Origin: an uncultured Butyricimonas sp.
GTDB lineage: Bacteria; Bacteroidota; Bacteroidia; Bacteroidales; Marinifilaceae
Assembly (NCBI GenBank): GCA_944321845.1
Contig: CALUMT010000010.1
Span: forward strand, 84,783 to 148,782
DNA: 64,000 nt
Direction of reading: 5' to 3'
Below the pieces are notes generated by a model. The model saw only the letters and a list, made by a program, of their open reading frames with translations, made no database searches and was not told the origin of the DNA. Position 1 is the stretch's first letter. Each line of letters starts with the position of its first letter. Made by a program: the position numbers and the translations under genes. This document shows, piece by piece, positions 1 through 9,139 of the stretch.

Positions 1-1431
1 GTTGCCATAGCGGAAATCTCCATGACCTTGGATGTCGTTCTGGCGTCCGGAGAAGTTCCACATGAAATATCTCAAATACATGTGTCCTAATTGGTAACGG
101 AACATGAAACTGAGGTTTTGCCCGAAACTGGGACGTTGTATCGGCTGTCCGTTGACGCTGTACACGGGTCCCTTGGGCATGCCAACCCATTCCGTATAGG
201 CTCCCTCGCCTCGGGCTGTACTATACATTCGGGGAAGGATGGTGCAGAAACGGGGATCGTATTTGACTTCCGGGTTGTATTTGATAATCTCGTATTTCCC
301 TGTTTTTTCGTTTTGGTAATACACGGGACTGTCGTCCTCGACAGCAATAACGGGAGCATTATAATAAGGTCCGTATAATAAAGGCTCTTTTCCGTACTGG
401 TCGCGGGCAAGATAGGATTGCAATGCGAATACGTTATCCGGATTGTTCTCGTCAATCGGAGGATTGCTCACGGAACGAATAACGATCATGGCATAGCAGG
501 AATACCCGATAAGCATTACGACGAAGCAGGTGAGAGCCGTGTTGGCAACCGTGTGGTTATGTTTTAACGTGTAGCGAATCCCGTATGTAAGGGCAGCTAT
601 TAATAAAATAGCGTAGATGGCAACTCCAGTGTTGAACGGTAGCCCGAAACTATTCACAAACAACAGTTCAAACCATCCGGCAATCACGAACAAGCCCGGG
701 ATTACACCCCACATGATAACGGCTATCAAAATGAGGGAAATTGCACTTGCTTTCACGATACCCCATTTTGTGGTCTGGTATTTCTTGAAATAGTAGATGA
801 AAACAATGGCCGGGATAACAAGCAGATTCAATAAGTGAACTCCAATGGCCAGTCCGATCATGTAGGCGATAAACACGAGCCAGCGGTTGGAATAGGGCTG
901 GTCCGCTACGTTTTCCCATTTTAATATGGCCCAGAAAACCACGGCCGTAAACAGGGAGGACATAGCGTATACCTCTCCTTCAACGGCAGAGAACCAGAAG
1001 GTGTCCGTGAAGGTGTATGTCAATGCCCCGACTACACCGGTTCCCATGATGGCCCACAGTTGGGCTTTGGTATAGTCTTCTCCTTTTCTTAAAACGATTT
1101 TTCGGGCAAAATGGGTAATACTCCAGAATAGGAATAATATGGTGAATCCAGAACATAAGGCCGACATGATGTTGATCATGTATGCTTGGGTTTCCACGTT
1201 AGGTGAGAGCATGGCGAACAATCTACCGATGATCATGAAAAGCGGTGCTCCGGGAGGATGCCCAACTTGCAATCCGATGGATGTCGTGATGAATTCGCTA
1301 CAATCCCACAAGCTGACGGTGGGTTCAACGGTGAGGATGTACGTTGTACAAGCGATAGCACATACCACCCATCCGGTGATATTGTTTATGAACTTGTAGT
1401 ACCTCGCGGCTTGGTTTTCTGTATTACACAT
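1..1431 (-). CDS. DUF2723 family polytopic membrane protein, C-terminus beyond window
   Basis: Reading the minus strand from an ATG at 1431 gives an uninterrupted frame of 477 codons to the window edge, so the protein is truncated here. The first TM segment is followed by TVSLWDCSEFITTS and GLQVGHPPGAPLF, the signature of the Bacteroidetes DUF2723 family, which resembles GT-C type (protein O-mannosyltransferase-like) membrane enzymes. The segment at the window edge includes WNFSGRQNDIQGHGDFRYG, also typical of the family. Many hydrophobic segments follow the start. By family resemblance it may transfer sugars from a lipid carrier at the periplasmic face, but the substrate is unknown. It is divergent from the tRNA genes to its right. 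Confidence 0.85.
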   Translation of the reverse strand, partial: MCNTENQAARYYKFINNITGWVVCAIACTTYILTVEPTVSLWDCSEFITTSIGLQVGHPPGAPLFMIIGRLFAMLSPNVETQAYMINIMSALCSGFTILFLFWSITHFARKIVLRKGEDYTKAQLWAIMGTGVVGALTYTFTDTFWFSAVEGEVYAMSSLFTAVVFWAILKWENVADQPYSNRWLVFIAYMIGLAIGVHLLNLLVIPAIVFIYYFKKYQTTKWGIVKASAISLILIAVIMWGVIPGLFVIAGWFELLFVNSFGLPFNTGVAIYAILLIAALTYGIRYTLKHNHTVANTALTCFVVMLIGYSCYAMIVIRSVSNPPIDENNPDNVFALQSYLARDQYGKEPLLYGPYYNAPVIAVEDDSPVYYQNEKTGKYEIIKYNPEVKYDPRFCTILPRMYSTARGEGAYTEWVGMPKGPVYSVNGQPIQRPSFGQNLSFMFRYQLGHMYLRYFMWNFSGRQNDIQGHGDFRYGN

Positions 1432-1611
1432 GCTCTTTTGTTGTTAGAATTTATATTTCATTTAATAATCAATGACTTAAACAAAATGTTGTTTAATGGC
1501 AGGACGAAAATAGTAATTTCTCTTGAAATTTTCTTCATTTTCTTTTGTAGAAATCAAAAATACATCTACATTTGCACCGTCAAACAATGACACAGTCGTT
1601 GAAGACAAGAT

Positions 1612-1682
1612 TGTCCCATTGTGTAATGGTAGCACAGCAGATTTTGGTTCTGTCAGTCTAGGTTCGAATCCTAGTGGGACAA
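1612..1682 (+). tRNA. tRNA-Gln (anticodon TTG)
   Basis: A cloverleaf can be drawn by hand. The acceptor TGTCCCA pairs with TGGGACA, the anticodon stem GCAGA/TCTGT encloses loop TTTTGGT with anticodon TTG, and the T-arm is CTAGG-TTCGAAT-CCTAG. The discriminator is A and no CCA is encoded. A hairpin with a T-run follows at 1696. Confidence 0.95.
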
Positions 1683-1695
1683 CAAGCAGGATAAA

Positions 1696-1727
1696 GGCCT
1701 TGCAGCAGTGAAGTTGCAAGGTTTTTT
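1696..1727 (+). terminator. Rho-independent terminator after tRNA-Gln
   Basis: The stem CCTTGCA (1698-1704) pairs with TGCAAGG (1715-1721) and is followed by six T residues. It lies between the two tRNA genes, so tRNA-Leu probably has its own promoter or depends on read-through. Confidence 0.7.
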
Positions 1728-1748
1728 CTTCAAGTTCTTAAGAAGAAT

Positions 1749-1832
1749 GCCCAAGTGGTGGAATTGGTAGACACGCTAGTTTCAGGGACTAGTGGCCTTA
1801 AGGCTGTGCAGGTTCGAGTCCTGTCTTGGGTA
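1749..1832 (+). tRNA. tRNA-Leu (anticodon CAG)
   Basis: This is an 84-nt type II tRNA with a long variable arm. The acceptor GCCCAAG pairs with CTTGGGT (one G-U pair). The anticodon stem CTAGT/ACTAG encloses TTCAGGG with anticodon CAG, and the T-arm contains GTTCGAGTC. The discriminator is A. Confidence 0.95.
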
Positions 1833-1840
1833 CATGCGAG

Positions 1841-1870
1841 ACTCCCTTGAATTTTCAAGGGAGTTTTTTT
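1841..1870 (+). terminator. Rho-independent terminator after tRNA-Leu
   Basis: A perfect 10-bp stem, ACTCCCTTGA/TCAAGGGAGT with a 4-nt loop, is followed by seven T residues. It separates the tRNA transcript from the MATE gene. Confidence 0.9.
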
Positions 1871-1922
1871 ATGGGTATTAAAACTGCATTTTAAATTTTA
1901 AGTGGGAATGAGAATAGGAATC

Positions 1923-3209
1923 ATGAATCGAAAAATATTACAGTTGACAATACCTTCTATTGTTTCCAATATCACGGTACCTTTATTGGGTTTGGTGGAT
2001 ATTTCTATCGTGGGACATTTGGGAGATGCTGTTTATATCGGGGCTATTGCGGTGGGGGGAATGTTGTTTAATGTCCTTTTCTGGCTTTTCGGTTTTTTGA
2101 GAATGGGGACGAGTGGGTTGACTTCTCAGGCTTCGGGGCGAAAAAATGAGATGGAGCAAATGGTGATACTCGTGCAGGCGTTGGGAACCGGTTTATTTTT
2201 CGCGTTGATGATCCTGTTGTTCCAATATCCAATCGGGCGTTTGGCTTTTTATCTTTTGCAGACAGGTGATGATGTGCAACGATTTGCTGAGTTATATTTT
2301 CATTTGTGTGTCTGGGGGGTACCTGCCATGTTGGGAATGTACGCGTTTAACGGGTGGTTTATCGGGATGCAGAATTCCCGGTACCCGATGTTTGTCGCTG
2401 TTGGGGTTGCCGTCGTAAATGTTATTTGCAGTTTCACTTTTGTGTTCTTGTTCGGAATGAAGGTGGAAGGTGTGGCTCTGGGGACCTTGTTGGCGGAATG
2501 GTTCGGTTTGGCGTTGGCCTGTTGGCTGTGGTGGCGGAAATACGGGGCTTTGCGTTTTAAACTGGAATGGTGTTACGTGTGGGATATTGCCCGTTTGCGA
2601 TGTTTCTTTGACGTGAATAAGGATATATTCCTGCGTACACTTTGTTTGGTGGCGGTGACTTTCATGTTTACTTCCGCGGGGGCCCGGCAGGGAGACGTAG
2701 TTCTTGCGGTGAATACCTTGTTGATGCAGTTCTTTACTCTTTTTTCCTATGTCATGGATGGTTTTGCTTATGCGGGAGAGGCATTGGTGGGATATTACGT
2801 GGGGGCGCAAGATTTCTCCAGTCTGCGTGTGGCTGTCCGATCGCTGTTGAAATGGGGTGTCGCTATGGCCTTGTTGTTTACTATCCTGTATGGGGGAGGA
2901 GGTGAAATTTTTCTTTCCTTGTTGACGAATGAGCCGGCGGTGCTTGTCGTGGCCGGGGAATACTGGACGTGGGTGTTGTTGATTCCTTTGGCGAGTTTCT
3001 GTGCCTTCTTGTGGGATGGAATATTGATCGGGGCCACGGCAACCCGACAGATGTTGATGTCGATGTTGGTGGCAACAATTGTGTTTTTTTTGATCTATTA
3101 TGCTGCCTCTGCATTTTTGAATAACCATGTGCTTTGGATTGCTTTTTTGGCTTATTTGTTTCTTCGGGGTATGGTGCAATGTTTCTTGGGACGGAGATTC
3201 TTTTTGTAA
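1923..3209 (+). CDS. MATE family (DinF-like) multidrug/Na+ exporter
   Basis: The 428-residue polytopic protein has about 12 hydrophobic segments. Its N-terminus, MNRKILQLTIPSIVSNI followed by GLVDISIVGHLGD and FLRMGTSGLTSQASG, is characteristic of MATE exporters of the DinF branch. These use Na+ or H+ gradients to expel organic cations or oxidised metabolites across the inner membrane. The reading frame is open from GTG 1902 and ATG 1908. I chose ATG 1923 because family members begin with this MNxxIL motif. It follows the tRNA-Leu terminator directly, and a gap of about 100 bp separates it from the antiporter gene. Its substrate cannot be told from sequence. Confidence 0.9.
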   Translation: MNRKILQLTIPSIVSNITVPLLGLVDISIVGHLGDAVYIGAIAVGGMLFNVLFWLFGFLRMGTSGLTSQASGRKNEMEQMVILVQALGTGLFFALMILLFQYPIGRLAFYLLQTGDDVQRFAELYFHLCVWGVPAMLGMYAFNGWFIGMQNSRYPMFVAVGVAVVNVICSFTFVFLFGMKVEGVALGTLLAEWFGLALACWLWWRKYGALRFKLEWCYVWDIARLRCFFDVNKDIFLRTLCLVAVTFMFTSAGARQGDVVLAVNTLLMQFFTLFSYVMDGFAYAGEALVGYYVGAQDFSSLRVAVRSLLKWGVAMALLFTILYGGGGEIFLSLLTNEPAVLVVAGEYWTWVLLIPLASFCAFLWDGILIGATATRQMLMSMLVATIVFFLIYYAASAFLNNHVLWIAFLAYLFLRGMVQCFLGRRFFL

Positions 3210-3316
3210 TTCCTTTGTGCATAGACTGAAATAATAAAGAATATTTGTGTCTATATATTTTGTGCTTGTTTTTTTATTTGAGGTTCTATATTTTCGGGCC
3301 TTAAATATGGAATTTT

Positions 3317-5590
3317 ATGTCTGAGGTAGCTCCGTTGATTTCTGATTTGGCTGTGGTCCTGATTGCGGCGGGTTTGGTTACTTTGCTTTTTAAGTGGCTG
3401 AAACAGCCTGTGGTCTTGGGTTACATTGTTGCTGGTATTTTTGCAGGTCCGGCTATTCCTTTCGTTCCGACCGTGACGGATGTAGCTAATATAAAAATAT
3501 GGGCGGATATCGGTGTGATATTCCTTTTGTTTGCCATGGGATTGGAATTTTCATTCCGGAAATTGATGAGCGTGGGAAGTACGGCTGTCGTTGCTGCCGT
3601 ATTTATTGTTTCCGGAATGATGTTTTTGGGTTATACTGCCGGAAATGTTATGGGTTTTTCGCATCTCACAAGTATTTTTCTTGGGGGAATGCTTTCCATG
3701 TCCTCCACTGCTATTGTTTTCAAGGCTTTTGATGATTTCGGCTTGAGAGAGCAGAAATTCGCGGGTGTCGTTCTGGGAATTTTGGTCGTGGAGGATTTGG
3801 TTGCGGTGGTGTTGATGGTGTTGCTGTCCACGTTGGCCGTCAGTAAGGAATTTGAAGGAATGGCGATGCTTGAGAGTTTAATGAAGCTGATCGCTTTTCT
3901 TGTTTTCTGGACGGTTTTGGGAATATACTTTATTCCGACATTTTTGAAGAAAATAAGACGATATCTGAATGCCGAAACCTTATTGGTGATGTCATTGGCT
4001 TTTTGTTTCGGGATGGTGATGTTGGCCACAAAATCGGGATTCTCGGCAGCTCTTGGAGCTTTTGTTATGGGGTCCTTGCTGGCGGAGACCGTGGAAAGTA
4101 GTTATATAGAGAAAATAGTGCAACCTGTCAAAAATTTGTTTGGGGCGATATTTTTTGTTTCGGTCGGAATGATGATACAGCCTGGTGTGTTGCTAGACTA
4201 TTGGGGTGCGATTCTGGTATTGGTTTGTCTTGTGGTTGTAGGGCAGGTCCTTTTTGGCACATTGGGCGTAGTGTTGGCCGGGCAGCCGTTGAAAGTTGCC
4301 ATGCAGGCAGGTTTTTCCTTGACTCAGGTGGGAGAATTTGCCTTTATTATTGCCTCCTTGGGGGATTCATTGAGGGTAACGGATGCTTTTCTTTATCCTG
4401 TTATTGTTGCCGTGTCGGTGATAACGACTTTTCTTACACCCTACATGATTCGTCTGGCCTTACCGGCGAATGCTTTTGTTGAGAAGCATTTGCCAGATTC
4501 TTTGCGCATGTTGTTGACGCGTTATCTTTCCGGTTTTAGTACGGTAAGGCATAAAAGTACCTGGCATCGACTTTTGCGTTCCATGTTCCTTTCTGTCGGT
4601 GTTTATTTGGTTTTGTCCATTTTTCTGATGTTTGTATTCTTCACTTATGTGATGCCTTTTATTATGGAACGGGTGGAAGGTGTTCAGGGAGGATTGGTTT
4701 GTCTTGCGGTGTTGTTGGTTGTGTTGGGACCGTTCCTGTGGGCGATCGTGATGACCAAGAATCATTCTCCCGAGTTTCAATCACTTTGGCGGGATGGCAA
4801 GTATAATAGAGCGCCTTTGGTGTCGGTAGTTCTTATTAAAGTGCTGATATGCATTGGATTGTTGATGACAATTGTCATTCGATTGTTTAATGTGGCCTCG
4901 GGAGTCGGGATGGTCATATCGTTCGTGTTGTTGCTGGTTGTCGTTTTCTCCAAACGGTTGAAAAGAAGTTATCAGTCTATTGAGCGGCAATTTATGGATA
5001 ATCTGAATGGAGAGGCAGAAGATGCCGAAAAGAAGGAAAGGTGGATGTTGGGGGTTATGCCTTTTTCTGATGTTCATCTAGCGGATTTCGAGTTGTCTCC
5101 GAATTCTTCGTTGATTGGAAAGACTTTACGGGAGGTAGGTTTTCGGCAATTGTTCGGAATAAATATCGTTGCAATTACTCGAGGTGAAACGCGAATTAAT
5201 ATTCCGGCTGGTCGGGAAATATTGTGTGCCTTTGATAAGATTACGGTTGTTGGTACAGATCGAGAAATAGAGGCCTTCCGGGAGTGTGTGGCTCAACGAG
5301 AGCGTGAACGGGAAAAGAAAATCTCGGCACGAAAAAATATGAATGTCTATATAGAACAATTTGTCGTAGAGGAGGGTTCGCCTTTGGTGGGACATTCGAT
5401 TAATGAAGTTGGGTTAAGGGATAAGGTCGCCTGTCTGATTATTGGTATCGAAAGGAAAGGTGAGGCAATAATGAATCCAGCCTCAACATTTGTTTTTGAA
5501 GCAGAAGATGTAGTTTGGGTGGTGGGGGAACTTCGTTCTATATTGCGTTTGAGTGGGGAGCAAAGGGTCGCTCTTTCAAAAAAGCGATAA
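3317..5590 (+). CDS. CPA2 family cation:proton antiporter with two TrkA_C (RCK_C) domains
   Basis: This 757-residue inner-membrane protein has a Na_H_exchanger core over roughly residues 8-380 (GYIVAGIFAGP, MLSMSSTAIVFKA, VVEDLVAVVLM). A second hydrophobic block lies at about 420-545, followed by two cytosolic TrkA_C-like modules at about 585-665 and 675-745 (NSSLIGKTLREVGFRQLFGI and GSPLVGHSINEVGLRDKVA). It lacks the NAD-binding TrkA_N domain of E. coli KefB/KefC. This architecture is common for Bacteroidetes K+/H+ or Na+/H+ antiporters in which ligand binding to the C-domains gates transport. Ion specificity is not readable here. Confidence 0.9.
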   Translation: MSEVAPLISDLAVVLIAAGLVTLLFKWLKQPVVLGYIVAGIFAGPAIPFVPTVTDVANIKIWADIGVIFLLFAMGLEFSFRKLMSVGSTAVVAAVFIVSGMMFLGYTAGNVMGFSHLTSIFLGGMLSMSSTAIVFKAFDDFGLREQKFAGVVLGILVVEDLVAVVLMVLLSTLAVSKEFEGMAMLESLMKLIAFLVFWTVLGIYFIPTFLKKIRRYLNAETLLVMSLAFCFGMVMLATKSGFSAALGAFVMGSLLAETVESSYIEKIVQPVKNLFGAIFFVSVGMMIQPGVLLDYWGAILVLVCLVVVGQVLFGTLGVVLAGQPLKVAMQAGFSLTQVGEFAFIIASLGDSLRVTDAFLYPVIVAVSVITTFLTPYMIRLALPANAFVEKHLPDSLRMLLTRYLSGFSTVRHKSTWHRLLRSMFLSVGVYLVLSIFLMFVFFTYVMPFIMERVEGVQGGLVCLAVLLVVLGPFLWAIVMTKNHSPEFQSLWRDGKYNRAPLVSVVLIKVLICIGLLMTIVIRLFNVASGVGMVISFVLLLVVVFSKRLKRSYQSIERQFMDNLNGEAEDAEKKERWMLGVMPFSDVHLADFELSPNSSLIGKTLREVGFRQLFGINIVAITRGETRINIPAGREILCAFDKITVVGTDREIEAFRECVAQREREREKKISARKNMNVYIEQFVVEEGSPLVGHSINEVGLRDKVACLIIGIERKGEAIMNPASTFVFEAEDVVWVVGELRSILRLSGEQRVALSKKR

Positions 5591-5674
5591 TGTATTTTGT
5601 GCTTTTTTTACGGGAGTTTTGGGATTAAATTCTTATTTTTCTTGCCCAAAAGGAATAATTTAATTGGAAAAGTT

Positions 5675-7180
5675 ATGGTAGAAAATTATGAATTAAATCC
5701 ACATCCAATTGTGCGGTATTTAAAAAAGTCTCCTCGGGAGTTTACAAAAGATGATATAATTCGTTATGTGGTAGAGAACCATGTTGAAATGATCAATTTC
5801 CGTTATCCGGGAGCGGATGGACGATTGAAAACATTGAATTTTATCATTAATGACTTGGAGTATCTTGAGACGATTCTTACCTGTGGGGAAAGAGTGGATG
5901 GTTCCAGCCTTTTTCCTTATATTGAGGCGGGAGCAAGTGATCTTTACGTGATCCCGCGTTACAGAACTGCATTTTTGAATCCTTTTAGTGAAATCCCAGC
6001 GGTTGATATGTTGTGTAGTTTTTATACAAAGGATGGAAAGCCGTTGGATATGTCACCGGAATATGTTATGAGGCGGGCTCATGAAGAATTGAAACGAGTT
6101 ACGGGAATGGAGTATGAGGTGATGGGAGAATTGGAGTATTATGTTATCAGTAAGCTTGATGATCTGTTTCTTGCCTCGGATCAGCGGGGATATCACGAGT
6201 CGACACCTTTTAATAAAGGGGCGGAGTTGAGGGCGAAAGCAATGCAATATATTGCTTCAACAGGAGGGAAGATTAAATATGGACATTCCGAGGTGGGTAA
6301 TTTTACAGCTGGGGATTTGATGTACGAGCAGAATGAAATTGAGTTTCTACCTGTGCCGATGGAGGAGGCTGCAGATCAGTTGATGGTTGCTAAATGGATT
6401 CTGCGGACATTAGCTCATCAGGCGGGTGTTGATTTAACCTTTGCACCCAAGATAACTGTTGGTAAAGCTGGTAGTGGGTTGCATATTCATACCCGTCTGG
6501 TGAAAGATGGAAAGAATATGATGGTTACCGATGGAAAATTAAACGAGAATGCCTTGAAGGCTATTGCCGGTTATTTAGATTTGGCTCCTTCCCTTACCGC
6601 TTTCGGAAACACGAATCCAACATCTTATTTCCGTCTTGTCCCCCATCAAGAGGCTCCAACGAATATTTGTTGGGGAGATCGTAATCGCTCTGTTCTTGTT
6701 CGAGTCCCGTTGGGGTGGACTACAGGTGCTGCTGACATGCTCCGGGATGCAAATCCTTTGGTAGAGGTTGTTGAGCGGGATTATAGTATGAAACAAACGG
6801 TAGAATTCCGTTGCCCGGATGGGTCGGCTGATGTTTATTTGCTTATAGCGGGTTTAGCTGTCGCTGTTCGTCATGGTTTTGAGATGGAAGATTCGTTGCA
6901 ATACGCACAGGATCGTTATGTGGATGTGAATATTTTTGATGATGCGAACAGACAGGTGCTTGAGCGTTTGAGTCAGTTGCCTGTTTCTTGTGCGGATTCT
7001 GCAGATTGTCTGGAGCAACATCGTATGGAATTCGAAAGATACGGAGTATTTCCTGCTCGATTGATAGACGGTACATTAGCCATGTTGCGTGGATATAATG
7101 ATAAAATGTTGCGACAAGAGGTGGGTAATGATTCGGAAAAAATTATGGCTCTCGTGAAAAAATATTTCTATTGTGGTTGA
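5675..7180 (+). CDS. glnA: Glutamine synthetase, type I-like
   Basis: The enzyme catalyses glutamate + ammonia + ATP to glutamine. It is 501 residues from ATG 5675, chosen because the open frame upstream to 5597 encodes an unrelated hydrophobic stretch not seen in the family. The beta-grasp domain is at the N-terminus (GERVDGSSLFPYIEAG). The catalytic domain carries NEIEFLP, KAGSGLHIHTRL and the nucleotide/glutamate site LVPHQEAPTNICWGDRNRS. I see no clear adenylylation-site loop of the enteric type. An intrinsic terminator follows at 7241. It is probably monocistronic. Confidence 0.92.
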   Translation: MVENYELNPHPIVRYLKKSPREFTKDDIIRYVVENHVEMINFRYPGADGRLKTLNFIINDLEYLETILTCGERVDGSSLFPYIEAGASDLYVIPRYRTAFLNPFSEIPAVDMLCSFYTKDGKPLDMSPEYVMRRAHEELKRVTGMEYEVMGELEYYVISKLDDLFLASDQRGYHESTPFNKGAELRAKAMQYIASTGGKIKYGHSEVGNFTAGDLMYEQNEIEFLPVPMEEAADQLMVAKWILRTLAHQAGVDLTFAPKITVGKAGSGLHIHTRLVKDGKNMMVTDGKLNENALKAIAGYLDLAPSLTAFGNTNPTSYFRLVPHQEAPTNICWGDRNRSVLVRVPLGWTTGAADMLRDANPLVEVVERDYSMKQTVEFRCPDGSADVYLLIAGLAVAVRHGFEMEDSLQYAQDRYVDVNIFDDANRQVLERLSQLPVSCADSADCLEQHRMEFERYGVFPARLIDGTLAMLRGYNDKMLRQEVGNDSEKIMALVKKYFYCG

Positions 7181-7240
7181 TTGTCTATGTCTGTTGTGAT
7201 ATAGAGTTGAAACCATAGCGGGAACTTTATTATTTAGATT

Positions 7241-7280
7241 AAGCTTGAATTTGTCTTTAAAGATAATTCAAGCTTTTTTT
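7241..7280 (+). terminator. Rho-independent terminator downstream of glnA
   Basis: Perfect 11-bp arms AAGCTTGAATT (7241-7251) and AATTCAAGCTT (7265-7275) are followed by a run of T to 7280. It isolates the dcw cluster from glnA. Confidence 0.92.
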
Positions 7281-7318
7281 ATCGGAAAAAATATTCACCA
7301 TGATGGCGTAATAAAAAT

Positions 7319-7344
7319 GTGGGAGAAAGTGGTGTAAAGTGGGA
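7319..7344 (+). promoter_or_regulatory. MraZ operator (three direct repeats, 10-bp period)
   Basis: Three boxes, TGGGA (7320-7324), TGGTG (7330-7334) and TGGGA (7340-7344), each preceded by G, are spaced exactly 10 bp apart. In other bacteria MraZ binds TGGGN boxes separated by 5-nt spacers upstream of its own gene. The array ends about 40 bp before the mraZ ATG and abuts a possible -7 box, which fits autorepression of the dcw cluster. Confidence 0.8.
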
Positions 7345-7354
7345 AATAAATTCA

Positions 7355-7362
7355 TAACTTTA
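7355..7362 (+). promoter_or_regulatory. Possible -7 box of the dcw cluster promoter
   Basis: TAACTTTA differs from the Bacteroidetes -7 consensus TAnnTTTG at the last base only. It is 24 nt before the mraZ start and immediately downstream of the MraZ boxes, which would cover the -33 region. Confidence 0.5.
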
Positions 7363-7385
7363 CAACGTGAATTTGAAATAGGGCT

Positions 7386-7829
7386 ATGCTTTCATTTATT
7401 GGAGATTACACGTGTAAGTTGGATGCCAAGGGACGGTTGGTGGTACCTTCTGTATTTCGTAAAGAGATGCAAAAGGGAGGAGAGTGTTCTCTCGTGTTGA
7501 GAAAAAATATATTCGATGATTGTATTGATGTGTATTTGCAAGGAGAATGGGAGCGGCTTGTGGAGAGATTGAGGGAGAGAATAAGTAGTTTTAATAATGA
7601 ACACGTGCGTTTTATGCGTGCTTTTTTCCGAGGGGTGATGGTCGTGGAGATGGATGGAAACGGGCGTATATTAATACCGCGAAAGATGATGGATGAGGTA
7701 GGTATTGATAGTGAGGTAGTGATGATTGGATTGGATACGAAGATAGAGATCTGGAGTGTGGAGAAATACGAGCGGAGTGTTATGGAGAAGGATGAGTTTT
7801 TGCAGTTGACCCAGAAGTTGGGTTTGTGA
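7386..7829 (+). CDS. mraZ: Transcriptional regulator MraZ
   Basis: This 147-residue protein contains two SpoVT/AbrB-like DNA-binding halves, each with the MraZ signature (DAKGRLVVP near residue 18 and DGNGRILIP near 95). MraZ forms a ring-shaped oligomer that binds direct repeats upstream of its own gene and represses the division and cell-wall cluster. The matching repeats are present at 7320-7344. It is the first gene of the cluster, with 29 nt before rsmH. Confidence 0.97.
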   Translation: MLSFIGDYTCKLDAKGRLVVPSVFRKEMQKGGECSLVLRKNIFDDCIDVYLQGEWERLVERLRERISSFNNEHVRFMRAFFRGVMVVEMDGNGRILIPRKMMDEVGIDSEVVMIGLDTKIEIWSVEKYERSVMEKDEFLQLTQKLGL

Positions 7830-7858
7830 TTGGTTAAAATTTTTAGTTAGCGATAATT

Positions 7859-8752
7859 ATGTATCATGTTCCGGTTTTATTGAGAGAGTCCGTGGAAGGA
7901 TTGAATATAAATCCTCATGGCGTGTATTTGGATTTAACATTTGGAGGTGGAGGCCATTCGCGGGAAATTTTGAAAAAATTGGATGACGGTTGCTTGATCG
8001 GTTTTGACCAGGATCCTGATGCTGCTGCAAATGTGTTGGAGGATGATCGTTTTGTGTTCGTGAATCATAATTTTCGGTATTTGCGTCATTTCCTGCGTTA
8101 TTGTGGATACGATGAGGCAGATGGTATTTTAGCAGACTTGGGGGTGTCGTGGCATGAATTTGATGAGGCGGATCGGGGTTTTTCCTTTCGTTTTGATGCA
8201 GATTTGGATATGAGAATGAATCAGCGGGGAAAGTTAACGGCCGCTGAAGTTTTGAATACTTATGAGGAAGATGAATTGATCCGGATTTTTCGGAATTATG
8301 GGGAGGTTGATAATGCCCGTCGTTTAGCGGGATTGATTGTTGCTGCCCGGATGGAAGGTCCGATTCAACGTTCGGGGGAGTTTCAAAAAATAATAGCTCC
8401 TTGTGTGCCTAAGTTGAAAGAGAAAAAATACCTGGCACAGGTATATCAGGCTTTGCGTATTGAGGTAAATGGAGAGTTGGAAGCATTGGAGGATATGTTG
8501 CTGGCGGCTGAGAAGGCATTGCGTCCGGGAGGACGTTTGGTGATTATTACCTATCATTCTCTGGAGGATCGTATTGTGAAGAATTTTCTGAAGACTGGTA
8601 ATTTTGAGGGAAAGGTAGAGAAGGATTTTTATGGGAGGACGGAACGGAGTCTGGAGCTGGTGAATCGTAAAGTGATAGTGCCGTCTGCGGAAGAAATAGA
8701 GCAAAACCCGAGAGCTCGGAGTGCCAAATTGAGAATTGCAGAAAAAAAGTGA
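7859..8752 (+). CDS. rsmH: 16S rRNA (cytosine1402-N4)-methyltransferase RsmH
   Basis: The protein is 297 residues, normal for the family. The SAM-binding loop YLDLTFGGGGHSREIL is near residue 22. The family signatures GILADLGVSWHEFDEADRG and LDMRMN follow, then the C-terminal TYHSLEDRIVKNFL. It methylates N4 of C1402 in 16S rRNA in the small-subunit decoding centre, using S-adenosylmethionine. Its place after mraZ is the classic dcw order. Six nucleotides separate it from the ftsL-like gene. Confidence 0.97.
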   Translation: MYHVPVLLRESVEGLNINPHGVYLDLTFGGGGHSREILKKLDDGCLIGFDQDPDAAANVLEDDRFVFVNHNFRYLRHFLRYCGYDEADGILADLGVSWHEFDEADRGFSFRFDADLDMRMNQRGKLTAAEVLNTYEEDELIRIFRNYGEVDNARRLAGLIVAARMEGPIQRSGEFQKIIAPCVPKLKEKKYLAQVYQALRIEVNGELEALEDMLLAAEKALRPGGRLVIITYHSLEDRIVKNFLKTGNFEGKVEKDFYGRTERSLELVNRKVIVPSAEEIEQNPRARSAKLRIAEKK

Positions 8753-8758
8753 GCGACT

Positions 8759-9136
8759 ATGGGTTGGTTTAAGAAACAGAAAGTAAAGGATTTTGTTTCC
8801 CCCTTGCAAGAACAGAAGGAGGTGCTTGGCGAGTCCATGAAGGATTTGTTGGATGGAAAACTGTTGGTGGATACGGGATTGAGGCGGAATATTCGTTTTA
8901 TTATGTTTTTGACCTTGCTCGGGATTCTGTATATCGCAAACGGTTATCATACGGAAAAGTTGTATATGGAGAAGGTTGCATTGGAAAAAGAAGTGAGTGA
9001 ATTACGTTTTGAGGCTATCACGACGGCAGCGGAACTGATGAAGTTGAGTGTGCAGTCGGAGGTGGAAAGAAGAATACACGAAGCGGGATTGGATCTGGTT
9101 CAAACCCGTGTTCCTCCGATTAAAATAGAGAGATAA
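8759..9136 (+). CDS. ftsL: FtsL-like cell division protein (Bacteroidetes type)
   Basis: This 125-residue bitopic protein has a cytoplasmic N-terminus of about 43 residues, one TM segment (about 45-62, FIMFLTLLGILYIANGY) and a short periplasmic coiled-coil-like region. Sequence similarity to enteric FtsL is weak. The assignment rests on size, topology and position between rsmH and ftsI, where FtsL always lies. It is expected to act with FtsB and FtsQ in activating septal peptidoglycan synthesis by FtsW and FtsI. Confidence 0.85.
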   Translation: MGWFKKQKVKDFVSPLQEQKEVLGESMKDLLDGKLLVDTGLRRNIRFIMFLTLLGILYIANGYHTEKLYMEKVALEKEVSELRFEAITTAAELMKLSVQSEVERRIHEAGLDLVQTRVPPIKIER

Positions 9137-9139
9137 GTT

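Noticed and set aside
1477-1719. Open frame over tRNA-Gln with PLGFEPRLTEPKS-like translation
   Set aside because: It is the translated antisense of a tRNA, a known source of false proteins.
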